Shown here: positions 1-7,276 of the stretch, one piece after another
How the letters are laid out: each line of letters begins with the position of its first letter
How positions within the stretch are numbered: the first letter of the stretch is position 1
Source of the DNA: Clostridia bacterium
Lineage (GTDB): Bacteria; Bacillota; Clostridia; Christensenellales; UBA3700
Assembly (NCBI GenBank): GCA_016287155.1
Contig: JAEEWC010000050.1
Coordinates: 1-36,427 of the forward strand
Reading direction: 5' to 3'
Length of the DNA stretch: 36,427 bases
The notes under the pieces: model-generated
The model's input: only the letters and a program-made list of their open reading frames with translations
What the model was told of the DNA's origin: nothing
Databases searched by the model: none
Made by a program: the position numbers and the translations under genes

Positions 1-1
1 T

Positions 2-340
2 AAAGTGCCTGCTTGGAATAAGACAAACTTTATGTTATCTCTAAAAGATATAAGAGATATTAATAAGGTTGCTCAAGTTTTAAGATTTAATATATCAGCT
101 GAAATTACACACCACATTAATTTCTATTTATCAATATTTGGAACATTATTCTGCTTATTAAAAGGTATGCAAGAGTTTTGGTGGGCTTTTGCTATAGTAT
201 CTCTACTTTTAGGAATTGTAGGGGATGTTCCATTTGCAATTATTCAAAGATATAATCGTTATAGAGTGTTACCTATTTATTTAAGACTTGAAGAGAAAGC
301 TTCAAAGCAAGAGACACTAGAGAGTCAACCTCAAGAATAA
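2..340 (+). CDS. CrtO-like acyltransferase family membrane protein, 3' part
   Basis: This is the C-terminal part of a gene that begins left of the window; the reading frame is open to the first base, and the GTG at position 5 has no room for a visible ribosome site, so I treat it as 5'-partial. The visible ~112 residues hold two hydrophobic stretches (around NFYLSIFGTLFCLL and WWAFAIVSLLLGIVG) followed by DVPFAIIQRYNRYR. That last motif and the segment before the first helix resemble the C-terminal half of staphylococcal CrtO, the glycosyl-diaponeurosporenoate acyltransferase family. No carotenoid genes are visible here, so the family assignment does not prove carotenoid synthesis; many Clostridia carry CrtO-like proteins of unknown role. 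The tail is hydrophilic and Glu/Gln-rich. Confidence 0.6.
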   Translation, partial: KVPAWNKTNFMLSLKDIRDINKVAQVLRFNISAEITHHINFYLSIFGTLFCLLKGMQEFWWAFAIVSLLLGIVGDVPFAIIQRYNRYRVLPIYLRLEEKASKQETLESQPQE

Positions 341-379
341 TTTAGCGCGCTTGCGCAAAATTTTAATATTAAATATTTA
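341..379 (+). promoter_or_regulatory. Putative promoter with TTGCGC -35 box and small hairpin
   Basis: A GC-rich imperfect hairpin (341-360, GCGC arms around GCTT) ends in TTGCGC at 351-356. Seventeen bases later is TATTTA (374-379), which would place the transcription start near 386, upstream of the gene at 424. The hairpin followed by AAAATTTT could instead be a weak terminator for the preceding gene. A near-copy of the hairpin lies at 10000-10018. Confidence 0.4.
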
Positions 380-423
380 TATATAAATATATTTGTGCTA
401 TCATTGAAAGGTGAGGTTTAGTT

Positions 424-1044
424 ATGACTGAATTCGAAAAAATGGTTGCTGGGCTTTTGTATAATTCATCTGATGAAGATTTAATGCGTTTAAGAACAGA
501 GGCAAGATTACTTACTGAAAAATTCAACCAATCAAGCGTAGCTAATATGCAAGAAAGACTAGCCATATTAGATAAGATGATTCCTAACCACGGAAAGAAT
601 ATCTATATTGAGCCAAACCTTCGAATTGAATATGGAACAAACATTAAAGTCGGCGATAACTTCTTTATGAACTTTGATGGACAAATATTAGATGTATGCC
701 CAGTAAACATTGGTAACGATGTGTTTATTGGAGCAAGAGTAACTATAGCAACGCCAGTACACCCACTTTTAGCTGAAGAGAGAAATACTAAAATGGATGG
801 CGATAAGGTTATTAGATCTTTAGAATATGCAAAGCCGGTAACAATTGGCGACAATGTGTGGATAGCATCGGGCGTTACAATATGTGGTGGCGTAAAGATA
901 GGTAACAATGTTGTAATTGGTGCTGGTAGTGTAGTAACAAGAGATATCCCTGATGGATATTTAGCATATGGTGTTCCATGTAGAGCACAAAGAAAAATAA
1001 CAGAAAAAGATAAGATGTTCCCATCTCAAGGAATATATGATTAA
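424..1044 (+). CDS. Sugar O-acetyltransferase (maltose/galactoside acetyltransferase family)
   Basis: A 206-residue hexapeptide-repeat acetyltransferase of the LacA/Maa family, using acetyl-CoA to O-acetylate a sugar or small acceptor in the cytoplasm. The N-terminal helical cap (FEKMVAGLLYNSSDEDL) is the typical Mac domain. The left-handed beta-helix follows, with repeats such as IGNDVFIGARVTI and IGNNVVIGAGSVV, and the expected family residues NFDGQILD and HPLL, where His is the likely catalytic base. Length fits the family. Start ATG is preceded by AAGGTGAGG. It opens the seven-gene run that ends at 5244. The true acceptor cannot be told from sequence; the symbols maa or lacA would be over-precise. 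Confidence 0.9.
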   Translation: MTEFEKMVAGLLYNSSDEDLMRLRTEARLLTEKFNQSSVANMQERLAILDKMIPNHGKNIYIEPNLRIEYGTNIKVGDNFFMNFDGQILDVCPVNIGNDVFIGARVTIATPVHPLLAEERNTKMDGDKVIRSLEYAKPVTIGDNVWIASGVTICGGVKIGNNVVIGAGSVVTRDIPDGYLAYGVPCRAQRKITEKDKMFPSQGIYD

Positions 1045-1055
1045 GGAGAAATATA

Positions 1056-2216
1056 ATGATAAAAGAAATTGCTAATAACGTAACTTTTATAGGAATTGAG
1101 GACACAACACTAGATTTATTTGAAGGATTATATAAAGTACCAAATGGTGTTACATATAATTCAGTCGTATTTACAGATAAAGTTGCTGCAATTATGGACA
1201 CAGCTGACAAGCGTGTTTCTGATGAATGGATGACATTAGTAAAGAAGGTTCTTAAAGATAGAATCCCTGAATACTTAATCATTTCTCATATGGAACCAGA
1301 TCACTCTGCAAATATTGAAGCAGTATTAAGAGAGTTCCCAAACATTAAGATTGTTGGTAATGCTAAGACTTTCCAAATGTTACCAAACTTCATTACAACA
1401 TATGTTCCTGATGAACAAAAGGTTGAAATGAAAGATGGCGATGTTTTAGATTTGGGCGAACATAAATTAAAAATTATTATGGCTCCAATGGTACACTGGC
1501 CAGAAGTTATGATGTCTTATGACGAAACAGATAAGATTCTATTTACGGCTGATGCATTTGGTAGATTCGGCAAATTCATCACTGATTTAGATTGGGTAGA
1601 TGAAGCTAGAAGATATTATTTCAATATCGTAGGAAAGTATGGTGCTCAAGTTCAAAAGATTCTAAAGGCTGTAGCTCCAGTTGAAACAAAGAAGATTTGC
1701 CCACTACATGGACCAGTTCTAGAAAACAACTTAACATACTATAGAAATAAACTAAATATTTGGAGTAGCTTTGAACCAGAAGATAAGGGTATAACAATTG
1801 CTTGCGCTTCTATTCATGGCAACACAAGAGAATACGCAAAATTATTGAAAGAAGAATTATTATCTTTAGGCGCAAAGGTTAATCTATATGATTTAGCTAG
1901 ATGCGATTTATCTGAAGCTGTTGAATCAGCATTTAGATTTAATAAATTAATCCTTCTATCTTCTACATATGATGCAGATTTATTCCCACCAATGAAAGCA
2001 TTCTTAAATAGATTGCTTGCTAAGAGTTATCAAAATAGATCAATCGCTTTTGTTGAAAATGGATCTTGGGCTCCAGCTGCTGCAAAGAAGATGAGAGAAT
2101 ATACAGACAAGATGCCTAACATCACATATTATGATAAAGTAATTTCAATTAAGACAACTGTTAAACAATCTAACATTGAAGAAATGAAAGACTTAATTGA
2201 TTGGACACAAGAATAA
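1056..2216 (+). CDS. Flavodiiron protein (FprA-type A flavoprotein)
   Basis: A 386-residue flavodiiron protein that reduces O2 to water, or NO to N2O, protecting anaerobes. The N-terminal metallo-beta-lactamase-like domain carries the diiron ligands: H78-x-E80-x-D82-H83 in SHMEPDH, then His in MVHWPE, Asp in TADAFG and His in CPLHGP. The C-terminal flavodoxin domain starts around residue 250 with the FMN loop SIHGNTREYA. There is no C-terminal rubredoxin or flavin reductase module, so electrons must come from a separate rubredoxin, or from F420H2 or NADH partners not seen here. A clear AAGGAG precedes the ATG. It ends in a 1-nt TAATG overlap with the next gene. Confidence 0.95.
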   Translation: MIKEIANNVTFIGIEDTTLDLFEGLYKVPNGVTYNSVVFTDKVAAIMDTADKRVSDEWMTLVKKVLKDRIPEYLIISHMEPDHSANIEAVLREFPNIKIVGNAKTFQMLPNFITTYVPDEQKVEMKDGDVLDLGEHKLKIIMAPMVHWPEVMMSYDETDKILFTADAFGRFGKFITDLDWVDEARRYYFNIVGKYGAQVQKILKAVAPVETKKICPLHGPVLENNLTYYRNKLNIWSSFEPEDKGITIACASIHGNTREYAKLLKEELLSLGAKVNLYDLARCDLSEAVESAFRFNKLILLSSTYDADLFPPMKAFLNRLLAKSYQNRSIAFVENGSWAPAAAKKMREYTDKMPNITYYDKVISIKTTVKQSNIEEMKDLIDWTQE

Positions 2217-2719
2217 TGATTATAAGACCAATTAAAGATGCAGATATCCCATTCATGTATGATTTCGTAGAGAAAGCTTTTTCTACGGCATACGTGTCTG
2301 ATGGTAATGAACCAAATTATGCATCTGAATCTCGTGCTTCAGCTTCATATATTAAAGATTTGGAACACGTTGTAGAAGAAGATGGAAGAGTAGTTGGTGA
2401 TGTAATCTTATCTAAATTCAATTTGCCATATAACGTTAATGCATTGCTTCTAAATATTGCGTGCATAGATATTTCATTTAGAAACAAAGGCCTTGGCCAA
2501 AGCCTAATTGAAGTAGCTCTAACAAAGGCAATAGATATGGGTTATGATGTTGTATTCGTTGCTGGCGACCCTAAGTTTTATAACAAAATGGGATTTAAAC
2601 AATCACTTGAATATGGACTAAAGAATACTAACGGATATGATGACAGATATATTTTATGTAAGGAATTAAGAAAGGGAGCTTTGGATAATATAAGCGGGCC
2701 TTTCGATTTTGCAATATAA
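2216..2719 (+). CDS. GNAT N-acetyltransferase (YhbS-like)
   Basis: A 167-residue GNAT acetyltransferase. The start is the ATG overlapping the flavodiiron stop (TAATG), not the in-frame TTG at 2201, because translation can be coupled and the family N-terminus is MIIRPIKDADI. The acetyl-CoA loop reads FRNKGLGQSLIE, preceded by the beta-4 strand, and the C-terminal part has AGDPKFYNKMGF. That arrangement resembles the YhbS family. The substrate is unknown. Its place between an oxygen-detoxifying protein and a purine salvage enzyme gives no clear hint. Confidence 0.85.
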   Translation: MIIRPIKDADIPFMYDFVEKAFSTAYVSDGNEPNYASESRASASYIKDLEHVVEEDGRVVGDVILSKFNLPYNVNALLLNIACIDISFRNKGLGQSLIEVALTKAIDMGYDVVFVAGDPKFYNKMGFKQSLEYGLKNTNGYDDRYILCKELRKGALDNISGPFDFAI

Positions 2720-2731
2720 GGAGAGGTTTTA

Positions 2732-3271
2732 ATGATAAACGATATTGAAAGCGTATTAATACCAGAAGAAAAGATTAGAGCCAGAATTAAAGAAATGGCT
2801 AAGCAAATTGAAAATGACTATAAAGGAAAGACTATAACAGTTATTTGTATCCTACGTGGTGCATCAGTATTTTTCTGTGATTTAGTAAGAGAAATAAATC
2901 TTGATGTTAGATTTGAATTCATGTCAGTATCTAGCTATGGTGCAGGAACAACATCATCAGGTGAAGTTAGAATAGTAAAAGATATTAACACTCCACTTAA
3001 TGGAAAAGACGTTCTAATCGTTGAAGATATTATCGATAGCGGAAGCACTCTATCTTTCCTAAAGAAGATATTAGAACAACGTGGTCCAGCATCTATTAAA
3101 GTATGCACACTTTTAGATAAACCATCTAGAAGAAAGGTAGACTTTAAAGGTGATTATGTAGGGTTCGAAATTGAAGATAAATTCGTAGTAGGCTGCGGTC
3201 TTGATTATGCAGAAAAATATAGAAATTTGAGAGATGTATGCATTTTAAAGCCTGAAGTGTACACAAAATAA
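2732..3271 (+). CDS. hpt: Hypoxanthine phosphoribosyltransferase
   Basis: A 179-residue type I phosphoribosyltransferase converting hypoxanthine or guanine plus PRPP to IMP or GMP in purine salvage. The PRPP-binding signature is VLIVEDIIDSGSTL at about residues 91-104. Also present are the early loop LRGASVFFCDLVRE, the flexible-loop segment SSYGAGTTSSGEV and the purine-contacting C-terminal stretch KFVVGCGLDYAEKYRNL. Length and motif order match bacterial Hpt. The ribosome site AAGGAGAGG lies just before the ATG. A second PRT lies two genes downstream, which suggests a small purine salvage group. Confidence 0.95.
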   Translation: MINDIESVLIPEEKIRARIKEMAKQIENDYKGKTITVICILRGASVFFCDLVREINLDVRFEFMSVSSYGAGTTSSGEVRIVKDINTPLNGKDVLIVEDIIDSGSTLSFLKKILEQRGPASIKVCTLLDKPSRRKVDFKGDYVGFEIEDKFVVGCGLDYAEKYRNLRDVCILKPEVYTK

Positions 3272-3291
3272 AAGGTTAAAGGTATATAAGT

Positions 3292-3888
3292 ATGACTAAG
3301 AAACTAAAGATTCAACTAAGCATTTTTGCGGTATCAATCATCCTAAATATTTGGGGTATTATGTCTATCCTACAAGCAGGTATGGGCGTTAATACAGGCC
3401 TTACATATTTAGACAAAATTAAAGACTTCCACATAATCCTTTGCTATGTAATTATCGTAATTACAATGGCTATTGGAATTATGTCAGCATCTATAAACGC
3501 TGGTCAATTAGACAACAAGAAGTGGATGAAGGGATTAACTATTGGTGTTACAGCTTATAGCACAGTATTAACAGTTCCTCTACTTTTAGCATTCATCTGT
3601 TTTGCAGCTTATGATATGAATGCAGCTGTTTATGGAACAGGACTTGGTGAATTCATCGATGGTATGTTTGGTACAATCGCAGCAGACTTAGGAACAATCT
3701 TTGGACCAGAACAATTAGGCGGATCAGGATCTGCTGGATTGTTGATGACTATCTATGTTCTAGGAATATTAATGAGTATTATTTTCTTAGCATTCCCAAT
3801 CTTTAGTGCAGTTCTTCAAATCAAAGGATTGACTATTGGAGATTTGTTTAAGAAGAAGGAAGATAAAGGAGTTCAAGTAAATGAGTAA
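3292..3888 (+). CDS. Unknown four-helix membrane protein between two PRT genes
   Basis: I do not recognise this 198-residue protein. It has about four membrane segments, near residues 5-28, 46-70, 82-107 and 150-176. A small-residue-rich loop lies between the third and fourth helices (about residues 112-148, with Gly, Ala and acidic residues), and the tail is short and charged (KKKEDKGVQ). There is no signal-peptide cleavage site or cofactor motif. The end overlaps the next start by 8 nt, so it is co-translated with a phosphoribosyltransferase and follows hpt by 20 nt. That position could mean a role in nucleobase uptake, but this is only inference. Confidence 0.7.
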   Translation: MTKKLKIQLSIFAVSIILNIWGIMSILQAGMGVNTGLTYLDKIKDFHIILCYVIIVITMAIGIMSASINAGQLDNKKWMKGLTIGVTAYSTVLTVPLLLAFICFAAYDMNAAVYGTGLGEFIDGMFGTIAADLGTIFGPEQLGGSGSAGLLMTIYVLGILMSIIFLAFPIFSAVLQIKGLTIGDLFKKKEDKGVQVNE

Positions 3889-4423
3889 GTTTCATCATAT
3901 GACAATTGCAGGGCATGAAAGAGATTTACCTCTATGTCCACTAAACGATAAGTTAGACATTGCAGGATTCGTAATGTTTTCAGACGTTGAATTAACAGTA
4001 GACGCAGCTAAAGAGCTATTAAAGAAAGCTCCAGAATTTGATGTTATCTTAACAGCAGAATCTAAGGGCATTCCTCTAGCATATGAAATGGCTCGTCAAA
4101 GCGGTAAGAATTATGTAGTAGCTAGAAAAGCATTAAAACTTTATATGGTTAATCCAAAAGAAGTTGATGTTAAATCTATTACTACAGCAAAACAACAAAA
4201 GCTATATGTTGATGAATTCGACTATGCAAGATTAAATGGTAAGAAGGTTTTAATCGTAGATGATGTTATCTCTACAGGTGAATCTTTAGCAGCTCTAGAA
4301 TCATTATTAAAATTCACTAATAGTAATATCGTTGGAAAGTGTGCGGTATTAGCAGAAGGGGATGCAGCAAAGAGAACAGATATTTTCTTCCTTGAAGAAT
4401 TGCCTCTGTTCCCACATAACTAA
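3881..4423 (+). CDS. Adenine phosphoribosyltransferase-like protein
   Basis: A 180-residue type I PRT-family protein. The PRPP-binding motif is VLIVDDVISTGES (about residues 127-139), and the upstream segment LTAESKGIPLAYEMARQ matches the adenine/xanthine PRT type. In Apt the equivalent region carries the purine-site Arg and Glu; here the basic stretch VARKALKLYM is present. It may make AMP from adenine, but it diverges from standard apt at the N-terminus (HHMTIAGHERDLPLCPL), so another purine or a regulatory PRT role is possible. The start overlaps the upstream membrane gene by 8 nt. Confidence 0.75.
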   Translation: MSKFHHMTIAGHERDLPLCPLNDKLDIAGFVMFSDVELTVDAAKELLKKAPEFDVILTAESKGIPLAYEMARQSGKNYVVARKALKLYMVNPKEVDVKSITTAKQQKLYVDEFDYARLNGKKVLIVDDVISTGESLAALESLLKFTNSNIVGKCAVLAEGDAAKRTDIFFLEELPLFPHN

Positions 4424-4426
4424 TTC

Positions 4427-4470
4427 GGAGGTTGAGGGCGTCTAAATATTTAGGCGCCTTAAATTTTATT
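4427..4470 (+). promoter_or_regulatory. Hairpin between Shine-Dalgarno and start codon
   Basis: A good ribosome site GGAGG sits at 4427-4431, but the best start codon (ATG 4471) is 39 nt away. Between them lies a long inverted repeat at 4437-4463: a stem of up to about 12 bp with two G-U pairs around a central AAATATTT. It is followed by TTAAATTTTATT. It may be a bridge that brings the site near the ATG, a regulatory hairpin, or a terminator for upstream transcripts that runs into the start codon. Confidence 0.45.
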
Positions 4471-5244
4471 ATGGGATACACAATTAATATTGATTATGCA
4501 AAATGCGTAGGATGTGGACTTTGTGCAAACGATTGTCCAACACAACACTTCTGTATTGAAAACGGAAAAGCTTTATCTCAAACAAGTCTATGTATTGGAT
4601 GTGGACACTGTTTTGCTATATGCCCAAATGGAGCAATTTCAATTGATGAATATGATTCATCTAATGTTCATGAAGTAGTTCCATTTAGCGTATTTAATGA
4701 TGAAGAATTTTTAAAAGCTATTCATTCAAGACGTACTATTCGTCAATTCAAAGATAAAGAAATAGAAAAGAATAAGATTGAAAAGATTATCGATGCTGGA
4801 CGTTATTCTCCAACTGGGGCTAATGCTCAAGATGTAGCATTTACTATCCTTGGCTCAAAACAAGATGAAGCTGAAAAGATATGTGTATCACTATTTAGAT
4901 TTGGTGTTAATAGTGCAAAAGGTTTTGTGAAGGGCATTAGAAATATAAATATTGATGATAAATTCTTCTTCAAAGGATCTAAGCTTGTTATCTTAGTTTC
5001 AGCTAAGAGTAAACTAAATGGCGGGCTTGCATCTGCATATATGGAGATGATGGCAGCTACAATGGGAATTGGAACTCTATATAGTGGGTTCTTTGAAACA
5101 TGCTTCTCATTAAGTCCAAAACTAAGAAGATTAATTAAATTACCAAAAGATCATAAATTATGTTCATGTATGGTACTTGGATATCCAAAAGTTAAATACA
5201 CAAGAACGGTTCCAAGAAATAAGGCAAATGTTAGAGAACTTTAA
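4471..5244 (+). CDS. Ferredoxin-nitroreductase fusion
   Basis: A 257-residue protein with an N-terminal 2x[4Fe-4S] ferredoxin domain and a C-terminal nitroreductase-fold flavin domain. The clusters are CVGCGLCANDCP at about residues 12-23 and CIGCGHCFAICP at about 40-51. The flavin domain begins near residue 80 with the FMN-binding SRRTIRQF, followed by GRYSPTGANAQD. Such proteins pass electrons from ferredoxin to flavin to reduce quinone-, nitro- or enoate-type compounds. The ATG at 4471 begins the ferredoxin sequence MGYTINIDYAKC exactly. An in-frame TTG at 4432 would add 13 residues encoded by a hairpin and lies right against the GGAGG, so I prefer the ATG. It is the last gene of the operon. 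Confidence 0.85.
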   Translation: MGYTINIDYAKCVGCGLCANDCPTQHFCIENGKALSQTSLCIGCGHCFAICPNGAISIDEYDSSNVHEVVPFSVFNDEEFLKAIHSRRTIRQFKDKEIEKNKIEKIIDAGRYSPTGANAQDVAFTILGSKQDEAEKICVSLFRFGVNSAKGFVKGIRNINIDDKFFFKGSKLVILVSAKSKLNGGLASAYMEMMAATMGIGTLYSGFFETCFSLSPKLRRLIKLPKDHKLCSCMVLGYPKVKYTRTVPRNKANVREL

Positions 5245-5248
5245 AAAT

Positions 5249-5276
5249 AAAGGCAAGCTTTGAAACTTGCCTTTTT
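5249..5276. terminator. Bidirectional intrinsic terminator
   Basis: A 9-bp perfect stem (AAAGGCAAG pairing with CTTGCCTTT, 8-nt loop) with T-runs on both strands lies between convergent stop codons at 5244 and 5278. It serves the nitroreductase operon on the plus strand and the ferritin-like gene on the minus strand. Confidence 0.9.
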
Positions 5277-5277
5277 G

Positions 5278-5679
5278 CTACTTTATCTTCTTTGCTTTAG
5301 AGAATGCTTTGAATGTATCTCCGTGTCTATATTCATCTTTCATCATACCTTCCATCTCTGGATAAGTATCTCCGATGTATTTTTTATAATTGTTTCCTCC
5401 AGAATATTCACCTAGAGATATTCCCCAATGAACAATTTTCTTTGGTAGAATTCTGTATGCAAATCCTAATAACTTAGCTTGAGCTTTTCCTGGCTTTAGG
5501 GTAGTTTGAGTGTACTTACTTAAGATGGCAGCGTGTCTTGCTTCATCTTTTGCCGCAGCAGTGTATGCAGCTTTTAATTCTTCCTTCTTTGTTATCTTTG
5601 CAAATTCTTGATACATTAAAACAGCATTTAATTCGCCTTGTTGAGCACTAATGAATGCCTTTAAATCTTTATTGTCCAT
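5278..5679 (-). CDS. Ferritin-like (rubrerythrin-type) diiron protein
   Basis: A 133-residue four-helix-bundle protein with ferritin-type diiron ligands: E16 (QQGELNAVLMYQ), E46-x-x-H49 (KDEARHAAIL) and the C-terminal E-x-x-H in KDEYRHGDTF. There is no rubredoxin domain, so it is shorter than classic rubrerythrin. The likely role is peroxide or iron handling in an anaerobe. The ATG at 5679 is chosen over the upstream TTG at 5691 because the latter overlaps the GGAGG ribosome site. It is monocistronic, with its own promoter and a shared terminator. Confidence 0.85.
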   Translation of the reverse strand: MDNKDLKAFISAQQGELNAVLMYQEFAKITKKEELKAAYTAAAKDEARHAAILSKYTQTTLKPGKAQAKLLGFAYRILPKKIVHWGISLGEYSGGNNYKKYIGDTYPEMEGMMKDEYRHGDTFKAFSKAKKIK

Positions 5680-5705
5680 ATCTGCCTCCAAAAATTTTCA
5701 TTAAA

Positions 5706-5734
5706 ATTGTATACCAAATATTTAATTGAGTCAA
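5706..5734 (-). promoter_or_regulatory. Promoter of ferritin-like gene
   Basis: On the minus strand, TTGACT (5734-5729), a 17-bp spacer and TACAAT (5711-5706) form a sigma-A-type promoter. It sits 27 bp upstream of the start codon, and a GGAGG ribosome site lies in the short leader. Confidence 0.65.
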
Positions 5735-5758
5735 ATTAAATTGATATAAATTAAAATA

Positions 5759-5792
5759 TTGTCACACTAAGCAAAATTGCTTGTCACACTAA
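5759..5792. repeat. Paired 12-bp direct repeats around an inverted repeat
   Basis: TTGTCACACTAA occurs exactly twice, at 5759-5770 and 5781-5792, a phase of 22 bp or about two helical turns. The stretch bridging them contains the inverted arms AAGCAA and TTGCTT. The pair sits between the divergent ferritin-like and phosphatase genes, which suggests an operator for a regulator not identified here. Confidence 0.6.
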
Positions 5793-5794
5793 AA

Positions 5795-5810
5795 TCTCTA
5801 TATATAGAGA
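5795..5810. repeat. Perfect 16-bp palindrome
   Basis: TCTCTATATATAGAGA is a perfect palindrome immediately downstream of the paired direct repeats and about 65 bp before the phosphatase start. It could be a dimeric-regulator site. Confidence 0.5.
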
Positions 5811-5828
5811 AAAATGTTTAATTTATAA

Positions 5829-5858
5829 TTGCTTGTTTAATGTGATATTCTTTACAAT
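5829..5858 (+). promoter_or_regulatory. Possible promoter of phosphatase-cysteine synthase operon
   Basis: TTGCTT (5829-5834), an 18-bp spacer and TACAAT (5853-5858) form a weak promoter match. The start site would fall very near the GAGGAG ribosome site at 5863-5868. An alternative -10, TATAAT at 5824-5829, lacks a good -35. Confidence 0.35.
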
Positions 5859-5874
5859 AGTTGAGGAGAGAAAA

Positions 5875-6342
5875 ATGATTAAAGTAGTATTTGTGTGTCA
5901 CGGTAATATTTGCAGATCTCCTATGGCGGAGTATGTATTCAAAGATATAGTTGAAAAGAGGGGCGTTAAAGACTCTTTTTATATCGAATCAAGAGCTACA
6001 TCTACAGAAGAGATTGGAAATAGAATATATCCATACGCAAGAGATGAATTAATAAAGCATAATATTAAAGGCTATGAATCTCATAGGGCTACACAATTTA
6101 CAAGAAGCGATTATAAGACATTTGATTATATATTAGTTATGGATGATAACAATCTATATAACCTAAAGAGAATCATTGGCTTAGATGTAGATAATAAAGT
6201 ATATAGACTTTTAGATTTCACAACAAATAAAGGCGAGATTGAAGATCCTTGGTATACAGGTAATTTTGATAAAGTGTTTAACCAAATTGACAATGGATGC
6301 AAATGCTTTTTAGAATATCTAAAAGAAACAAATAAGGTGTAA
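5875..6342 (+). CDS. Low-molecular-weight protein tyrosine phosphatase
   Basis: A 155-residue LMW-PTP. The P-loop C-x5-R is C8-HGNIC-R14-S near the N-terminus, and the general-acid loop EDPWYTG lies near residue 121, both as in the family. It would hydrolyse phosphotyrosine or phosphoarginine on proteins. The ATG at 5875 follows GAGGAGAG and puts the P-loop at its usual distance from the N-terminus; an upstream in-frame ATG at 5833 would add 14 residues absent from the family and lacks a ribosome site. It begins a four-gene unit with a cysteine synthase-like enzyme, an rRNA methyltransferase and a QueG-like protein. Confidence 0.92.
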   Translation: MIKVVFVCHGNICRSPMAEYVFKDIVEKRGVKDSFYIESRATSTEEIGNRIYPYARDELIKHNIKGYESHRATQFTRSDYKTFDYILVMDDNNLYNLKRIIGLDVDNKVYRLLDFTTNKGEIEDPWYTGNFDKVFNQIDNGCKCFLEYLKETNKV

Positions 6343-6343
6343 G

Positions 6344-7276
6344 ATGATTTATAACAATATTTTAGATGCAATTGGACATACTCCAATTATTAGATTAAAT
6401 AAGATGGTCGATGAAGATTCAGCTCAAGTTTTAGTTAAATTTGAAGGGCTAAATGTTGGCGGTTCTATAAAGACAAGAACAGCATATAACATGATTTGTG
6501 ATGCTGAAGAAAAGGGCCTTATAAATAAAGATTCTATTATTGTTGAACCAACATCAGGCAATCAAGGTATTGGCCTTGCTTTAGTTGGCGCAGTAAAGGG
6601 ATATAGAACAGTTATCATTATGCCAGATAGCGTATCTATTGAAAGAAGAAAGATTATCAATCATTATGGTGCAGAGGTAATTCTTATTCATGATGCTGGA
6701 GATATTGGTGCTTGTATTGATGAATGTTTACAAACAGCACTAAGAATGGCAAAGGAAGATTCAAGAGTATTTGTACCTCAACAATTTGCAAACCCAGCAA
6801 ATCCAACAGCTCATAGACATCACACAGCACTTGAAATATTAGAACAAGTAGCAGGTCCAATTGATGGCTTTTGTTCAGGTATTGGAACAGGTGGAACAAT
6901 AACAGGTATCGGTGAAGTTCTAAAGGCACAATATCCAGATATGACAATTTGGGCAGTTGAACCAAAGAACGCAGCTATCCTTTCTGGTGGTAGTATTGGT
7001 ACTCATATTCAAATGGGTATTGGTGATGGTGTTATCCCTCCAATTTTGAATCAAAATATATATAACGATATTTGCATAGTAACAGATGAAGAAGCTCTAA
7101 ATACATCAAAAGAGTTAGCAAAGAAAGAAGGTATCTTATGCGGTATCTCTAGTGGTACAAATGTATGTGCAGCACTTAAGCTTGCTAAAAAGTTAGGAAA
7201 GGGTAAGACTGTTGTAACTGTTCTTCCAGATACAGCAGAGAGATATTTCTCAACTCCTTTATTTGAAGGTGAATAA
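6344..7276 (+). CDS. Cysteine synthase-family PLP enzyme with variant active-site loops
   Basis: A 310-residue fold-type II PLP enzyme of the CysK/CysM family, which makes cysteine from an activated serine and sulfide. The PLP lysine is in GGSIKTRTA near residue 42, the glycine-rich phosphate cup is GIGTGGTITG near residues 178-187, and the C-terminal motif is ERYFSTPLF. Two positions differ from textbook CysK: the residue after the lysine is Thr instead of the usual Asp, and the substrate loop reads TSGNQG instead of TSGNTG. This may mark a clostridial subfamily or a changed acceptor. It follows the phosphatase stop by 1 nt and overlaps the next gene by TAATG. Confidence 0.85.
   Translation: MIYNNILDAIGHTPIIRLNKMVDEDSAQVLVKFEGLNVGGSIKTRTAYNMICDAEEKGLINKDSIIVEPTSGNQGIGLALVGAVKGYRTVIIMPDSVSIERRKIINHYGAEVILIHDAGDIGACIDECLQTALRMAKEDSRVFVPQQFANPANPTAHRHHTALEILEQVAGPIDGFCSGIGTGGTITGIGEVLKAQYPDMTIWAVEPKNAAILSGGSIGTHIQMGIGDGVIPPILNQNIYNDICIVTDEEALNTSKELAKKEGILCGISSGTNVCAALKLAKKLGKGKTVVTVLPDTAERYFSTPLFEGE

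Noticed and set aside
5-340. Complete small membrane protein starting at GTG 5
   Set aside because: The frame is open to the window edge and aligns with only the C-terminal half of CrtO-like proteins, so it is a truncated view.
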